NCBI GenBank assembly: GCA_002840405.1
Contig: PHAR01000009.1
Location: forward strand, 1 to 64,000
Length of the DNA: 64,000 nucleotides
Source of the DNA: Deltaproteobacteria bacterium HGW-Deltaproteobacteria-8
GTDB lineage: Bacteria > Desulfobacterota > Desulfovibrionia > Desulfovibrionales > Desulfovibrionaceae
Direction of reading: 5' to 3'
This document shows, piece after piece, positions 53,018 to 62,818 of this stretch (position 1 is its first letter; every line of letters begins with the position of its first letter). The notes below the pieces were generated by a model, which was not told where the DNA came from, ran no database searches, and saw nothing but the letters and a program-made list of their open reading frames with translations. The translations under genes were made by a program, and so were the position numbers.

Positions 53018-53034
53018 CCGCCGGAGGCTATTTT

Positions 53035-54081
53035 CTAGGCTCCAAGCATCCCTTTCAGCACATCCCAGACCCGGTCCGGGGTGATGTCGCGCATGCAGGC
53101 GTGGTGTTTCTGGGGGCAGGCATTGTGCCCGTGCAGGCCGCAGGGCCGGCAGTCCATGGACTGCTCCAGCACGCGGGAGTTCTCCCCACGCGGGAAGAAG
53201 CCCAGCTGGCGCGTGGTGGGGCCGAACAGGGCGCAGAGCGGCGTGTCCTGCACCCAGGCCAGGTGCATGGGGCCGGAGTCGTTGGTCAGGCAGGCGTCGA
53301 GGCGGCCAAGGCAGGCGGCCAGGGCCGGGATGTCGAGCTGCCCGGCCAGGTTCACCAGCCGCCCGGAGGCGCCCCCGGCCTCATGGCCAGCGGCGGCGGC
53401 GATGCGCGCGGCCAGCCCCTCCTCGCCCGGCCCGGCGAAGAGCAGCACCACGGCCCCGGCGGCCAGGGCCCGGCGCGCGATGTCAGCGAAATGCTCCTCG
53501 GGCCAGCACTTGGTGGGCCAGGTGGAGCCTGGGTGCAGGCCGAGCTTTCGGCCAAGGGGCAAGGCGGAGAAGATTTCTGCGGCGCGGGCGATGGCCTTTG
53601 GCGGCAGGTCCAGGCGCGGCTTGGGCGCCGTAGCCTCCATGCCCAGGGGCAGCACCAGTTGCATGAGGCGCTCGACCTCCTGCAGCTCATCGAAGCGGCG
53701 GTCCACCAGGTGCGTGTAGGCCAGCCTGTTCCACCAGGGCCGGGAATAGCCGATGCGCACGCTCGCGCCCGCGCACCTGGCCACCAGGGCGCTGCGCAGG
53801 CTGGTATGCGGGGAGATCCAGAGATCGAAGCCCTCACGCGCGAGCTCCCGGCCCAGACCGTTCGCGGCGAGGACGCCCTTCTGCGCGCCGCGCTTGGCAA
53901 AGGGCCGCACGCTTGCCAGTTCGCGCTGGACGCTGAACAGCCCCTCCACGCCTGCGCGCACGAAGAGGTGCAGCTCGGCCTCGGGGAAGCGGGCCTTCAC
54001 GGCCTGGAGGAGCGGCAGGGAGAGGATGGCGTCGCCCAGGAAGGCGGTCTGCCAGATGCCGATGCGTCGGAAGCCGTTCAT
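53035..54081 (-). CDS. Glycosyltransferase family 9 (heptosyltransferase, WaaF/WaaC-like)
   Basis: RIGIWQTAFLGDAILSLPLLQAVKARFP; LHPGSTWPTKCWPEEHFADIARRAL; TNDSGPMHLAWV. Confidence 0.9.
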   Translation of the reverse strand: MNGFRRIGIWQTAFLGDAILSLPLLQAVKARFPEAELHLFVRAGVEGLFSVQRELASVRPFAKRGAQKGVLAANGLGRELAREGFDLWISPHTSLRSALVARCAGASVRIGYSRPWWNRLAYTHLVDRRFDELQEVERLMQLVLPLGMEATAPKPRLDLPPKAIARAAEIFSALPLGRKLGLHPGSTWPTKCWPEEHFADIARRALAAGAVVLLFAGPGEEGLAARIAAAAGHEAGGASGRLVNLAGQLDIPALAACLGRLDACLTNDSGPMHLAWVQDTPLCALFGPTTRQLGFFPRGENSRVLEQSMDCRPCGLHGHNACPQKHHACMRDITPDRVWDVLKGMLGA

Positions 54082-54183
54082 TCGACGGCCCTGTCGCTCG
54101 ACAGCGCAAGAGGCCGTGGCGTCTTGCCCTTGCGGACCGCGTGCGCTAAGGTATCCGCACAGAGAACGATCAGGGAGGATGCC

Positions 54184-54423
54184 ATGAAGTACATCATGTT
54201 CGAAGATTTTTCAGGAGCTCCGCTGCCCATCATCTTCCCCAAGCGCATCGACTTCGTCGAGATGCGCGAGCAGATTCCCTACACCAAGGTGCTCGCCGCA
54301 GGCTACGCGAATGTCACTGACGCTGGCTTCGCCTGCTTTGGAGCATCCAAAAGCCTTGCGGCCCAGGCCCGCAGCGAGGACGCACAGATCATCGCCGCCA
54401 TGCTCGCCAATCCCGACATCTAG
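54184..54423 (+). CDS. Small hypothetical protein (79 aa)
   Basis: ATG with upstream gggagg; followed by a strong terminator. Confidence 0.65.
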   Translation: MKYIMFEDFSGAPLPIIFPKRIDFVEMREQIPYTKVLAAGYANVTDAGFACFGASKSLAAQARSEDAQIIAAMLANPDI

Positions 54424-54441
54424 CGCAGAGCCGAAAAAGAA

Positions 54442-54480
54442 AAGGCCGGGAGGGGATACGCGCCCCCTCCCGGCCTTTTT
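54442..54480. terminator. Bidirectional intrinsic terminator
   Basis: aaggccgggagggg-N8-cccctcccggccttttt with A-run on the left side. Confidence 0.9.
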
Positions 54481-54486
54481 CGTGTT

Positions 54487-55470
54487 CTAGTCGTACTTGA
54501 CCGAGCTGATCTTCATGAGGTGGTCCCAGGAGTGGATGGCCTCGATGTAGCGGATGGTGCCGGTCTTGCCGCGCATGACCAGCGAGCTGGTCTCCGCGCC
54601 GTAGCCCAGGTAGCGCACGCCCTTGAGGAAGGTGCCGCCGGAGATGCCCGTGGCGGCGAAGAACACGTCGTCGCTGCGCACCAGGTCAGAGACGGTGAGC
54701 ACGCGGCGGATGTCCACCCCGGCCTGGGCCATGGCGTTCTTCTCGTCCTGCTTCTGGGGGTCGAGCTTGCAGAACATCTCGCCGCCCATGATGCGGATGG
54801 CGCAGGCCGCCAGCACGCCCTCGGGGGTGCCGCCGGTGCCCATCATCAGGTCCACGTCGTTTCTGGGGTCGATGGCCATGAGCGCCCCGGCCACATCGCC
54901 GTCGGTGTGCAGCTGGATGCGCGCGCCGGCCTCGCGGATGTCCGCAATGAGCTTCTTGTGGCGCGGCTTGTCCAGCACGAAGACCACCAGGTCGTCCACG
55001 TCCTTGCCCAGCGCCTTGGCGATGCGCTTCAGGTTCACGGGCACAGGGGCCTCGATGTCCACCACGTTCTTGGCGGCGGCGGGCACCACCAGCTTCTGCA
55101 TGTAGAAGCTCGGGCCCGGATCGTACATGGTTCCGGCCGGGGCAACGCCCACCACCGAGATGGCGTTGGGGCGGCCATAGGCCAGCAGGCTGGTGCCCTC
55201 CACCGGGTCCACGGCCACGTCCACGGCCTGGGGTCCGCCTGCGCCGACCTTTTCGCCGTTGTGCAGCATGGGCGCGTTGTCCTTCTCGCCCTCGCCGATG
55301 ATCACCGTGCCGCTGATGGCCAGCGTCTTGAACGAAAGGCGCATGGCCTCAACGGCCGCGTGGTCCCCGGCGTCCTTTTCGCCCTTGCCCAGCCAGCGCG
55401 CGCTTGCCAGGGCGGCGGCCTCGGTGACGCGCACCAGATCCAGGGCCAAATTTCTTTGCGGGGCTTCCAT
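54487..55470 (-). CDS. glpX: Class II fructose-1,6-bisphosphatase
   Basis: IGEGEKDNAPMLHNGEKVG; DPVEGTSLLAYGRPNAISV; MGTGGTPEGVLAA. Confidence 0.95.
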   Translation of the reverse strand: MEAPQRNLALDLVRVTEAAALASARWLGKGEKDAGDHAAVEAMRLSFKTLAISGTVIIGEGEKDNAPMLHNGEKVGAGGPQAVDVAVDPVEGTSLLAYGRPNAISVVGVAPAGTMYDPGPSFYMQKLVVPAAAKNVVDIEAPVPVNLKRIAKALGKDVDDLVVFVLDKPRHKKLIADIREAGARIQLHTDGDVAGALMAIDPRNDVDLMMGTGGTPEGVLAACAIRIMGGEMFCKLDPQKQDEKNAMAQAGVDIRRVLTVSDLVRSDDVFFAATGISGGTFLKGVRYLGYGAETSSLVMRGKTGTIRYIEAIHSWDHLMKISSVKYD

Positions 55471-55644
55471 GAGTTTCTCCTTCAAAGTGCAGAGCCTGCG
55501 CATTCAGGCGCAGTCAATTTTTCAGTCTGTACGTACCCTAGCAGAGCATCCTGCCAGACCGCAAGCGCCCCTTGGTGACGGCTTGGCGACACCCTCCGAA
55601 AATGGGGGCAGCCAAGCGGCCGCCCCCAGGTAAAACGCGTCGCG

Positions 55645-56319
55645 CTAGATGCTGATTTTGGCGCCGAGCAGGGCCGCGAACTTGGCGATCCAGTCCGGAT
55701 GCGCGGGCCAGGCCGGGGCGGTCACCAGGTTGCCTTCCACCACGGCCTTGTCCAGCGGGATGTCCGCGTACTTGCCGCCAGCCAGGCCCACGTCCGGCGA
55801 GCAGGCCGGATAGGCCGAGCAAGTCCTGCCCTTGAGCACGCCTGCGGCCGCGAGCACCAGCGGCCCGTGGCAGATGGCGGCGATGGGCTTCTTGGCGGCG
55901 TTGAACTGGCGCACGATCTCAAGGACGCGCGGGTTCAGCCGGATGTACTCCGGGGCGCGGCCGCCGGGGATCACCAGGGCGATGTAGTCGGCCGTCTTCA
56001 CGGCGGTGAAGTCCTTGTTCAGGGCGAAGTTGTGGCCGCGCTTCTCGCTGTAGGTCTGGTCGCCCTCGAAGTCGTGCACCGAGGTACGGACAACGTCGCC
56101 CGCCTTCTTGCCCGGGCACACGGCCTCCACCACATAGCCCAGCATGAGCAGGGCCTGGAACGGGACCATGACCTCGTAGTCCTCAACATAGTCGCCCACG
56201 AGCATGAGGATCTTCTTGCCTGCGACTTTCTTCACCGCAGCCTTTGGGGCCAAAGCCTTCTTCACGGGAGCCTTCTTGGCCGGGGCCTTTGCCGCTGTGG
56301 TCTTCTTCGCAGTCGCCAT
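55645..56319 (-). CDS. DJ-1/PfpI family protein with Ala/Lys-rich N-terminal extension
   Basis: [26 protein letters not shown] nucleophile elbow; N-term [36 protein letters not shown]. Confidence 0.9.
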   Translation of the reverse strand: MATAKKTTAAKAPAKKAPVKKALAPKAAVKKVAGKKILMLVGDYVEDYEVMVPFQALLMLGYVVEAVCPGKKAGDVVRTSVHDFEGDQTYSEKRGHNFALNKDFTAVKTADYIALVIPGGRAPEYIRLNPRVLEIVRQFNAAKKPIAAICHGPLVLAAAGVLKGRTCSAYPACSPDVGLAGGKYADIPLDKAVVEGNLVTAPAWPAHPDWIAKFAALLGAKISI

Positions 56320-56414
56320 GGGGGGATCCTCCTTGGGGGTTGATCTTCCTCTCGGCAGAAAGGCCTGCCGGGAACGTGATGCGTGAACACAGCGGCCCGT
56401 TTCGGGCCGCGCCT

Positions 56415-58418
56415 CTAACCGAAGTAGCGCTCGCGGATCATCCGGGCCACGGTGGGCGCGGTGAAGCCGTACTTCTCGGCCAGCTTTTCCGCCGGGGCGC
56501 TCTCGCCGAAGTGGTCCAGCCCAAGCGCCAGGCCGAACAGGCCCACGTACTTGTGCCAGCCCTCGGGCCGTCCAGCCTCGATGGCCACGCGCCGCTCCAC
56601 CGAGGGCGGCAGCACAGACTCCTTGTAGTACATGGGCTGGGCCTCGAAGAGGTTCACCGAGGGCATGCTGACCACGCGGATCATGCGGCCCGGCTCCTCG
56701 TTCTCCAGGATCTTCACGGCCTCCAGCGCCAGGGAGACCTCGGAGCCCGAGGCCATGACGATGAGCTCCGGCGCGGCCTTGCAGTCCTTGAGGACGTAGC
56801 CGCCGCGCTTCACGCCCTCGGCCACGGCCGGGTACACGGCCGGGTCCATGACCGGCAGGCCCTGGCGGGTCAGGAACAGGCAGCTGGGCTTGTCCGTCTG
56901 GCGCAGGGCCAGCTCCAGGCAGAGCGCGGTCTCGGTGGCGTCGGCCGGGCGCAGGTCCAGCAGGTTCGGGATGAGGCGCAGGGAGGCCACATGCTCGATG
57001 GGCTGGTGCGTGGGGCCGTCCTCGCCCACGTAGAAGGAATCGTGGGTGAACACGTAGAGCACGGGCAGCTTCTGCAGGGCCGACATGCGGATGGCGTTGC
57101 GGCAGTAGTCGGAGAAGGTCAGGAACGTGGCGCCGAAGGGCAGCACCCCGCCGTGCAGGGCCATGCCGTTCAATATGGCGGCCATGGGGAACTCGCGCAC
57201 GCCAAAGGACAGGTTGCGGCCGAGCGGGTTGTCGGCGGAGAAGATGCCCACGGCGTCGCGGAACTTGGCTGTCTGGTTCGAGGGATCGAGGTCCGCGCTG
57301 CCGCCCATGAGGTTCGGCAGGGCGTCCTTGAGCATGTTCAGGCACGCGCCCCAAGCCGCGCGGGTGGCGATCTTCTTGCCGGGCTCAAACGCGGGCATGG
57401 GCAGCTTGAGCTCGCCGCGCCCGGTGTTCATGGCTTTCCAGAAACCCAGGAAGTCCTTGTCACCCTTCTTGATGCGCTTGGCCAGGGTCTCCTTCCAGGC
57501 GGCCACGCCGCGCTTGAGTTCCGGGTACCTGGCCTGGAAGTGCGCCCGGGCCGCGTCCGGCACCTGGAAGCAGGCGCCCTCCATGAGGCACATGTTTTTC
57601 TTGGTGGCGGCGATCTCCTCGGCGGCCAAAGGCTCACCGTGGGTGCCGAAGTCGCCCTCGCGGGTGGCCGCGCCCTTGGCCATGACCGAATGGCCGATGA
57701 TCAGGCTCGGCTTCTTCTTCTGGCCCTGGGCCTTCTTGATGGCCGCGCGGATGGCGTCGCGGTCGTGTCCGTCCACCTGCTGCACGTGCCAGCCCATGGC
57801 GGCGAAAACCTTGGCGTAGTCGGTCTTGTCCACGCGGGACACCGGCCCGGCCAGCTGGACCTTGTTGGAGTCGTAGTAGCAGGTGAGCTTCCCCAGGCCC
57901 CACAACCCGGCCAGGGAGGCCGCGCCCAGAACCACGGACTCCTGCATGTCGCCGTCGCTGGTCAGGACATAGGTGTTGTGGTCGCAGATGGCGCGGCCCA
58001 GCTTGTTGCGCAGGAAGGTCTCGGCCACGGCCATGCCCACGGCCATGGCGAAGCCCTGGCCCAGCGGTCCGGTGGTGGCCTCCACGCCGGGGGTGACCTC
58101 GTGCTCCGGATGTCCGGGGGTGCGGCTGCCCAGCTGGCGGAACCCGCGCAGGTCGTCGGCGTCGATGAACCCGGCCAGATGCAGCAGGCCGTACAGCAGG
58201 CCCGACTCGTGCCCAGGGGAGAGCACGAAGCGGTCGCGGTTGAACCAGTTGGCGCGCTCGGGGTCGAAGTTCAAGAACTCCGAGTAAAGCACGGCCCCGA
58301 AGTCCGCAGAGCTCATGGCTCCACCTGGGTGACCGGAATCGGCGGCGCGGGTGGCGTCCATGATAAGCCCTTTCAGGGTGTTCACCATAAGCTGGTCAGG
58401 GGCGATGGTCTTCTGCAT
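56415..58418 (-). CDS. tkt: Transketolase
   Basis: [50 protein letters not shown]. Confidence 0.96.
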   Translation of the reverse strand: MQKTIAPDQLMVNTLKGLIMDATRAADSGHPGGAMSSADFGAVLYSEFLNFDPERANWFNRDRFVLSPGHESGLLYGLLHLAGFIDADDLRGFRQLGSRTPGHPEHEVTPGVEATTGPLGQGFAMAVGMAVAETFLRNKLGRAICDHNTYVLTSDGDMQESVVLGAASLAGLWGLGKLTCYYDSNKVQLAGPVSRVDKTDYAKVFAAMGWHVQQVDGHDRDAIRAAIKKAQGQKKKPSLIIGHSVMAKGAATREGDFGTHGEPLAAEEIAATKKNMCLMEGACFQVPDAARAHFQARYPELKRGVAAWKETLAKRIKKGDKDFLGFWKAMNTGRGELKLPMPAFEPGKKIATRAAWGACLNMLKDALPNLMGGSADLDPSNQTAKFRDAVGIFSADNPLGRNLSFGVREFPMAAILNGMALHGGVLPFGATFLTFSDYCRNAIRMSALQKLPVLYVFTHDSFYVGEDGPTHQPIEHVASLRLIPNLLDLRPADATETALCLELALRQTDKPSCLFLTRQGLPVMDPAVYPAVAEGVKRGGYVLKDCKAAPELIVMASGSEVSLALEAVKILENEEPGRMIRVVSMPSVNLFEAQPMYYKESVLPPSVERRVAIEAGRPEGWHKYVGLFGLALGLDHFGESAPAEKLAEKYGFTAPTVARMIRERYFG

Positions 58419-58497
58419 GGAAGTTGGTCCTCGTTTAGGACGGCGCGTGCCGTCAGGTGTTGCAGCTCAGGGCCTTGGCCTTCAGGGCTCGCGGGCC

Positions 58498-58965
58498 TCA
58501 GGGCTGGGAGTACGTCTCAAACTGCTCGATGCGCCGCAGGTGGCGGCCGCCCTCAAAGGACGCGGCCATAAATGCGTGCATGATCTCCAGGGCCAGGCCC
58601 TGGCCAACCACGCGCTCGCCCAGGCAGAGCACGTTGGCGTTGTTGTGCGCCCGCGCCATGCGGGCCGTGAACTCGTTGGTGCACACCGCGGCGCGGATGC
58701 CCGGGTGGCGGTTGGCGGCCATGCTCATGCCCAGGCCCGTGCCGCAGATGAGGATGCCCAGCACCTGCCCGTTCTGGCCGTCCTCGCCGCATTCCAGCAG
58801 GCGCAGGCACAGCTTGTCGGCATAGGCGGGGTAGTCGCAGGAGGTGGTGCTCTCCGGCCCCAGGTCCTCCACCTCGCACTCGACCTTGCGCAGGGACTGC
58901 GCCAGCACGGCCTTGAGGGCGAAACCGCCGTGGTCGGAGGCCAAAAGGATGGTTTTCTTGGTCAT
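58498..58965 (-). CDS. rpiB: Ribose-5-phosphate isomerase B
   Basis: LASDHGGFALK; ILICGTGLGMSMAANRHPGIRAA. Confidence 0.95.
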   Translation of the reverse strand: MTKKTILLASDHGGFALKAVLAQSLRKVECEVEDLGPESTTSCDYPAYADKLCLRLLECGEDGQNGQVLGILICGTGLGMSMAANRHPGIRAAVCTNEFTARMARAHNNANVLCLGERVVGQGLALEIMHAFMAASFEGGRHLRRIEQFETYSQP

Positions 58966-58996
58966 GCGGACAACCTCCTGCGGGCTTGCGCCCGGT

Positions 58997-59311
58997 CTAC
59001 TGCCTGGGTTCGGTGGCCTCTTCCTCGCGCCGGAGCCGGGCGATCTCCGCCTTGAGCATCTCGACCTGCTTCAGGCACAGTTCGCGCTCCGGGCCGGGGG
59101 TGGCGCCGGAACCGTCCAGGCGGGCCAGCACGGCCATCTCCTCGCGCAGCCGGGCCTCCAGCTGGCGCACCTCGTGGCGCTTGGCCTGGCCCGTCAGGAT
59201 ACGCCGCATCTCCCGGCCCCACACCGCCAGGCCCAGGGTGAACGTGCCGACAAGGCCAGGCTTGGCCAAAGGCTCCGGATCCGGGACAACATCCTGATTT
59301 TCCGCGTTCAT
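58997..59311 (-). CDS. Hypothetical protein (104 aa, coiled coil)
   Basis: ORF overlaps the preceding stop (ATGA); charged helical C-terminus. Confidence 0.6.
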   Translation of the reverse strand: MNAENQDVVPDPEPLAKPGLVGTFTLGLAVWGREMRRILTGQAKRHEVRQLEARLREEMAVLARLDGSGATPGPERELCLKQVEMLKAEIARLRREEEATEPRQ

Positions 59312-60243
59312 TTGGCTCCTCCGCCGGTGATGACGTCGCTTTCGGCGACCGGGGCGGTCGCCTTGTAGTCCAGGGACATGAAGCTCGAGCCCGCCGGCAG
59401 CCGCAGCTTCAGGGCCGTGAGCGGCCAGGGCTGGGCGCGCTCGTCCAGGGCCTTGACGCGCAGCACGGCGCTCTCGCCCTTGGGCAGGCCCAGGGTCAGC
59501 ACCCGGGCCGGGCCTTCAGGCTCGCCGTCGTCCTCGGGAAAGTCGGAAAACACCAGGGTCCACTGGCGCGGCCCGGACACGACCTCGCCCTCGCGCTCGG
59601 CCTGGGTCTTGAAATAGCGGGACAGCAGTCCCTCCATGCGCTGCGGGCGGCCGTACACGTCCACCGCCAGAAGCCGCACCGGGCCGCTGGAATAGCTGTA
59701 GGCGAAGCCGCCGTCAGGCAGGGCGAGGATTCCGGCCGGGACCACGTCGGGCGGCACCAGGGTGCCGAAGTGGCCGGAGAGCACCAGCACCAGGTCGCGC
59801 AGGGAAAACGGGAACGGCATGCCCAAGAGCTGCGCGCCGATAACCGGATCGGTGTGGGCGTAGGCCTTGGACTTCTCGGGGTAGAAGGCCAGCAGGCCGC
59901 TGGCGTCCTCGCGCATCAGCGCCAGCATGGTGCCGAACCCGGCGCGCACGTCCAGGCGCAAGGGCCGGGCGTAGTCGCCGAAGATCTCCACATCGGTACG
60001 GTTGGAGCGGCTGGGCGTGGAATAGAGCAGGCTGGCGCGCACGGCCACCCCGCTGGCAGCCACGGGCGGGGTCACGAAACGCCCCTGAAAGACCGCGTGG
60101 TTGGACGCGGCGTCTTCGAAGCGCGGCAGCTCGACCCTGGGCGCGCAGGCCGCGCACGCGAGCACGAGGCCAAGGGCGAACCCCCGCAGCAGGGCCGGCC
60201 CAGCGGGCCGAGCCAGGGAACACAATCCGCGCAGCATGCTCAC
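59308..60243 (-). CDS. Putative outer-membrane lipoprotein (LolB/DUF4292-like)
   Basis: Lipobox region LVLACAAC; beta-rich sequence; precedes large TPR gene. Confidence 0.6.
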   Translation of the reverse strand: MSMLRGLCSLARPAGPALLRGFALGLVLACAACAPRVELPRFEDAASNHAVFQGRFVTPPVAASGVAVRASLLYSTPSRSNRTDVEIFGDYARPLRLDVRAGFGTMLALMREDASGLLAFYPEKSKAYAHTDPVIGAQLLGMPFPFSLRDLVLVLSGHFGTLVPPDVVPAGILALPDGGFAYSYSSGPVRLLAVDVYGRPQRMEGLLSRYFKTQAEREGEVVSGPRQWTLVFSDFPEDDGEPEGPARVLTLGLPKGESAVLRVKALDERAQPWPLTALKLRLPAGSSFMSLDYKATAPVAESDVITGGGAK

Positions 60244-60247
60244 GCGA

Positions 60248-62053
60248 TCACAACCCCTTGAGCTTCTTCTGCACGGCCTCGGGCGACTCGTGCTTCAGCT
60301 TGAGTGCGGTCTTGTAGCCCTTTCTGGCCTTGTCGCGGTGGCCTGCGGCGCGGGCGATGTCGCCATAGTGCTCCCACATGGTGGGATCGTCCTGGGCCAG
60401 GGCCACGGCACGCTGGATCTGCTTCCAGGCCTCGTCCTGCCGGCCCAGGCGAAAGTAGGCCCAGGCCAGGGAGTCCACGATGTAGCCGTTGTTGGGCTTG
60501 AGCCGGTCGGCCTTCCTGATGAGCGAAAGCGCGCGCTCAAGCTCGCGGTTCTCCTCCACCAGGGTGTAGCCGATGTAGTTCAGGGCGTCGGCGTGTTCCG
60601 GATTCTTGTCCACGATGCGCTGCATCACGACCAGGGCGGCCTTGCGATCGCCCTGGCGGTCCAGCACCGCGCCATACTGGTAGAGCAGGTCCTCGTCATC
60701 GGGACGGGTCTTGATCGCGGTCTCCAGCACCTCGCGCGCCTCGGGCAGGCGCTTCTTCTCCATGAGGTAGCCCGCCTGCAGGAGCGGGAAGCGGGCCTGG
60801 CCTGGGAACAGGCGCTTGCCCTGCTCCATGAGCTCTACAGCCTCGTTCTCGCGGCCCAGGCCGTAGAGCAGCTGGATGCGGAACTGCAGGGCCTGGCTGT
60901 AGTGCGCGTCGCTCTGGGGCACCAGATCGAGGAACTGCAGGGCCTTGAGCGGGTTGTTCTCGCCATCGTGGGCGATGACGGCCTTGTAGAAGAAATACTC
61001 ACCCGGCACCGGCGGGGTGCTGGCCAGAACGTCCAGCAGGGTGCTGGCCTGGGCCGTGTAGTTCTCGCTCAGGAACAAAAGCGAGGCCGAGAGCACGAAG
61101 GCCTTGCTGCCCGAGCCCTCCAGGGCCACGGTCAGGGCCTTGTCCGGGTTGTTCAGCTTGAGCTCCAGGCCCACCACGCGCAGGCGGATGTCCTCGCGGC
61201 CCTCGCCGCCGCCGTTCTCGATGCGCTGGCGGATGTCCTCATTGCTCTCGCCCAGGTCCAGGATCTTGGCGTAGGTGGCCAGCGCTGCGGCGTAGTCCTT
61301 CTCCATCTCCTGCTGGAAAGCCATCTCCACCCAGGCCTCCAGAAAGTCCGGAGTGCTCTTCGTCAGCTTGCGCAGGGTCTCGATGGCCGCCTTGCGGTGG
61401 CCCAGGCGGGCCTGAGCCCTGGCCATCTGGTACTGCGCGTCCTTGGTGCGGTCCTTCTGGGGGATCTTGCGCAGCACCTCCAGCCCCTTGGCCGGCTGGT
61501 CGGCGTCGATGTAGAGCTGGCCCAGACGCTCGCGCAGGACGACATTCTCGTGCTTGGCAAGGTAGGCCTCAATGGTCGCGGCGGCCTCGGGAAGCTTGTT
61601 CTCCAGCAGAAAGGCGTTGGCCAGGGCGGCGTTCATGTTGTAGTCGTCCGGGAACCGGCTCAAGCCGCTTTCCAGGATCGCTCTCACCTCGCCGGCCTGC
61701 TCCGGGTTCCAGAACAGGAAGGCCTTGTCCATGAACAGGGACGGCGCGGGCGCGCGGGCGATGACCCGGTCGAGGGCCAGGGCCGCGGCCTTCTGCAACT
61801 CCAGGGTGCGGGCGAAGGCCTCGGGATTGGTGCGCGACTGGGCTCCGGTGCGCGCCATCTCCTGGGACAGGGCCTGGAACTCCAGGTAGTCGTAGGTGCT
61901 GGTGGCCGCGCTGGACATGGGCTCGGGCTTGGGCGGCGCCTGGCGCACGGCGCCGCAGGCGGAGCAGATCAGGCTCAGCGCCAGGCCCAACGCCAGGGGC
62001 AGGGCCATGCGGGGGGCGGCGGGAAGACTCGTGGGCATGTGCTCTGTCCTCAC
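60248..62053 (-). CDS. TPR-repeat lipoprotein
   Basis: Signal/lipobox ALSLICSAC; repeated TPR motifs (ADALNYIGYTLVEENRELERALSLIRKA). Confidence 0.85.
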   Translation of the reverse strand: MRTEHMPTSLPAAPRMALPLALGLALSLICSACGAVRQAPPKPEPMSSAATSTYDYLEFQALSQEMARTGAQSRTNPEAFARTLELQKAAALALDRVIARAPAPSLFMDKAFLFWNPEQAGEVRAILESGLSRFPDDYNMNAALANAFLLENKLPEAAATIEAYLAKHENVVLRERLGQLYIDADQPAKGLEVLRKIPQKDRTKDAQYQMARAQARLGHRKAAIETLRKLTKSTPDFLEAWVEMAFQQEMEKDYAAALATYAKILDLGESNEDIRQRIENGGGEGREDIRLRVVGLELKLNNPDKALTVALEGSGSKAFVLSASLLFLSENYTAQASTLLDVLASTPPVPGEYFFYKAVIAHDGENNPLKALQFLDLVPQSDAHYSQALQFRIQLLYGLGRENEAVELMEQGKRLFPGQARFPLLQAGYLMEKKRLPEAREVLETAIKTRPDDEDLLYQYGAVLDRQGDRKAALVVMQRIVDKNPEHADALNYIGYTLVEENRELERALSLIRKADRLKPNNGYIVDSLAWAYFRLGRQDEAWKQIQRAVALAQDDPTMWEHYGDIARAAGHRDKARKGYKTALKLKHESPEAVQKKLKGL

Positions 62054-62814
62054 GCGTTGTTCTCTGCGGTTGCGGCCAGGGTTTGGCCCAGCATGCGTTC
62101 GTACTCCACGGCCAGGGACACTCCCTCAGCCAGTAGCTCCGGCCCGTAGCGGCGCCCGCCCTCGGTGCGGAACCCGCCATCAAGGCCTTTGGCGCGTCGC
62201 ACGCCCTCGGGAAAGGCCGTGGCGATCCTCTCAAGGGGCCACTCGTCGCACTCGCACAGCTCCCAGAGGATGGTGCCGAAAATATCCGGCCCGTAGCGGA
62301 AGACGTCGGCGTCGTGCACAACCCCGGCCAGGAGCAGGGCGGACTCGCCGGCCTCCGTGAGCCGCGGGCCGTCGTCCTCGTGCCCGGCCACGGCCCCGGC
62401 GATCCAGAGCCGTTCCTCCGGGGCAAGGGCGTAGCCGCGCAGGATGCGCATGCAGAGGTCCGCGCCCTTCTCGGCGTGGTCGTCCTCGTAGCGCAGGGCG
62501 TCGTGCAACAGCCCGGCCAGCTCGGCCAGCACGGCCAGCCTGCGGCGCTCGTCCGTGGACAGGCCGGAGGGCTCAGCCAGGACCAGGGCCGCAGCGTCCA
62601 TGGCCACGCGCTTGGCGTGCTCCACGCCCAGGCCGCAGGCCTCGTTCAAAAAGCCCAGGGCGTCGCCCTGCAGGCGCAGCACCAGCGGGTGGTCAAAGAA
62701 CAGATCGCGCGCGTAGGTCAGCTCCTCGGCGCACTCGAGCGAAAACGCCGACTGCGCGCGGGACACGGCCAGATCGCGGGCGCGCCGCTTGAGTTCCAGA
62801 ATGCGCACGTCCAT
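62050..62814 (-). CDS. HD-domain protein (putative metal-dependent phosphohydrolase)
   Basis: [54 protein letters not shown]. Confidence 0.75.
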   Translation of the reverse strand: MDVRILELKRRARDLAVSRAQSAFSLECAEELTYARDLFFDHPLVLRLQGDALGFLNEACGLGVEHAKRVAMDAAALVLAEPSGLSTDERRRLAVLAELAGLLHDALRYEDDHAEKGADLCMRILRGYALAPEERLWIAGAVAGHEDDGPRLTEAGESALLLAGVVHDADVFRYGPDIFGTILWELCECDEWPLERIATAFPEGVRRAKGLDGGFRTEGGRRYGPELLAEGVSLAVEYERMLGQTLAATAENNA

Positions 62815-62818
62815 AGCC

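Noticed and set aside
52810-54423. 537-aa + strand ORF ending in the 79-aa gene
   Set aside because: Runs through the repeat and antisense to the heptosyltransferase; only the ATG at 54184 has an RBS.
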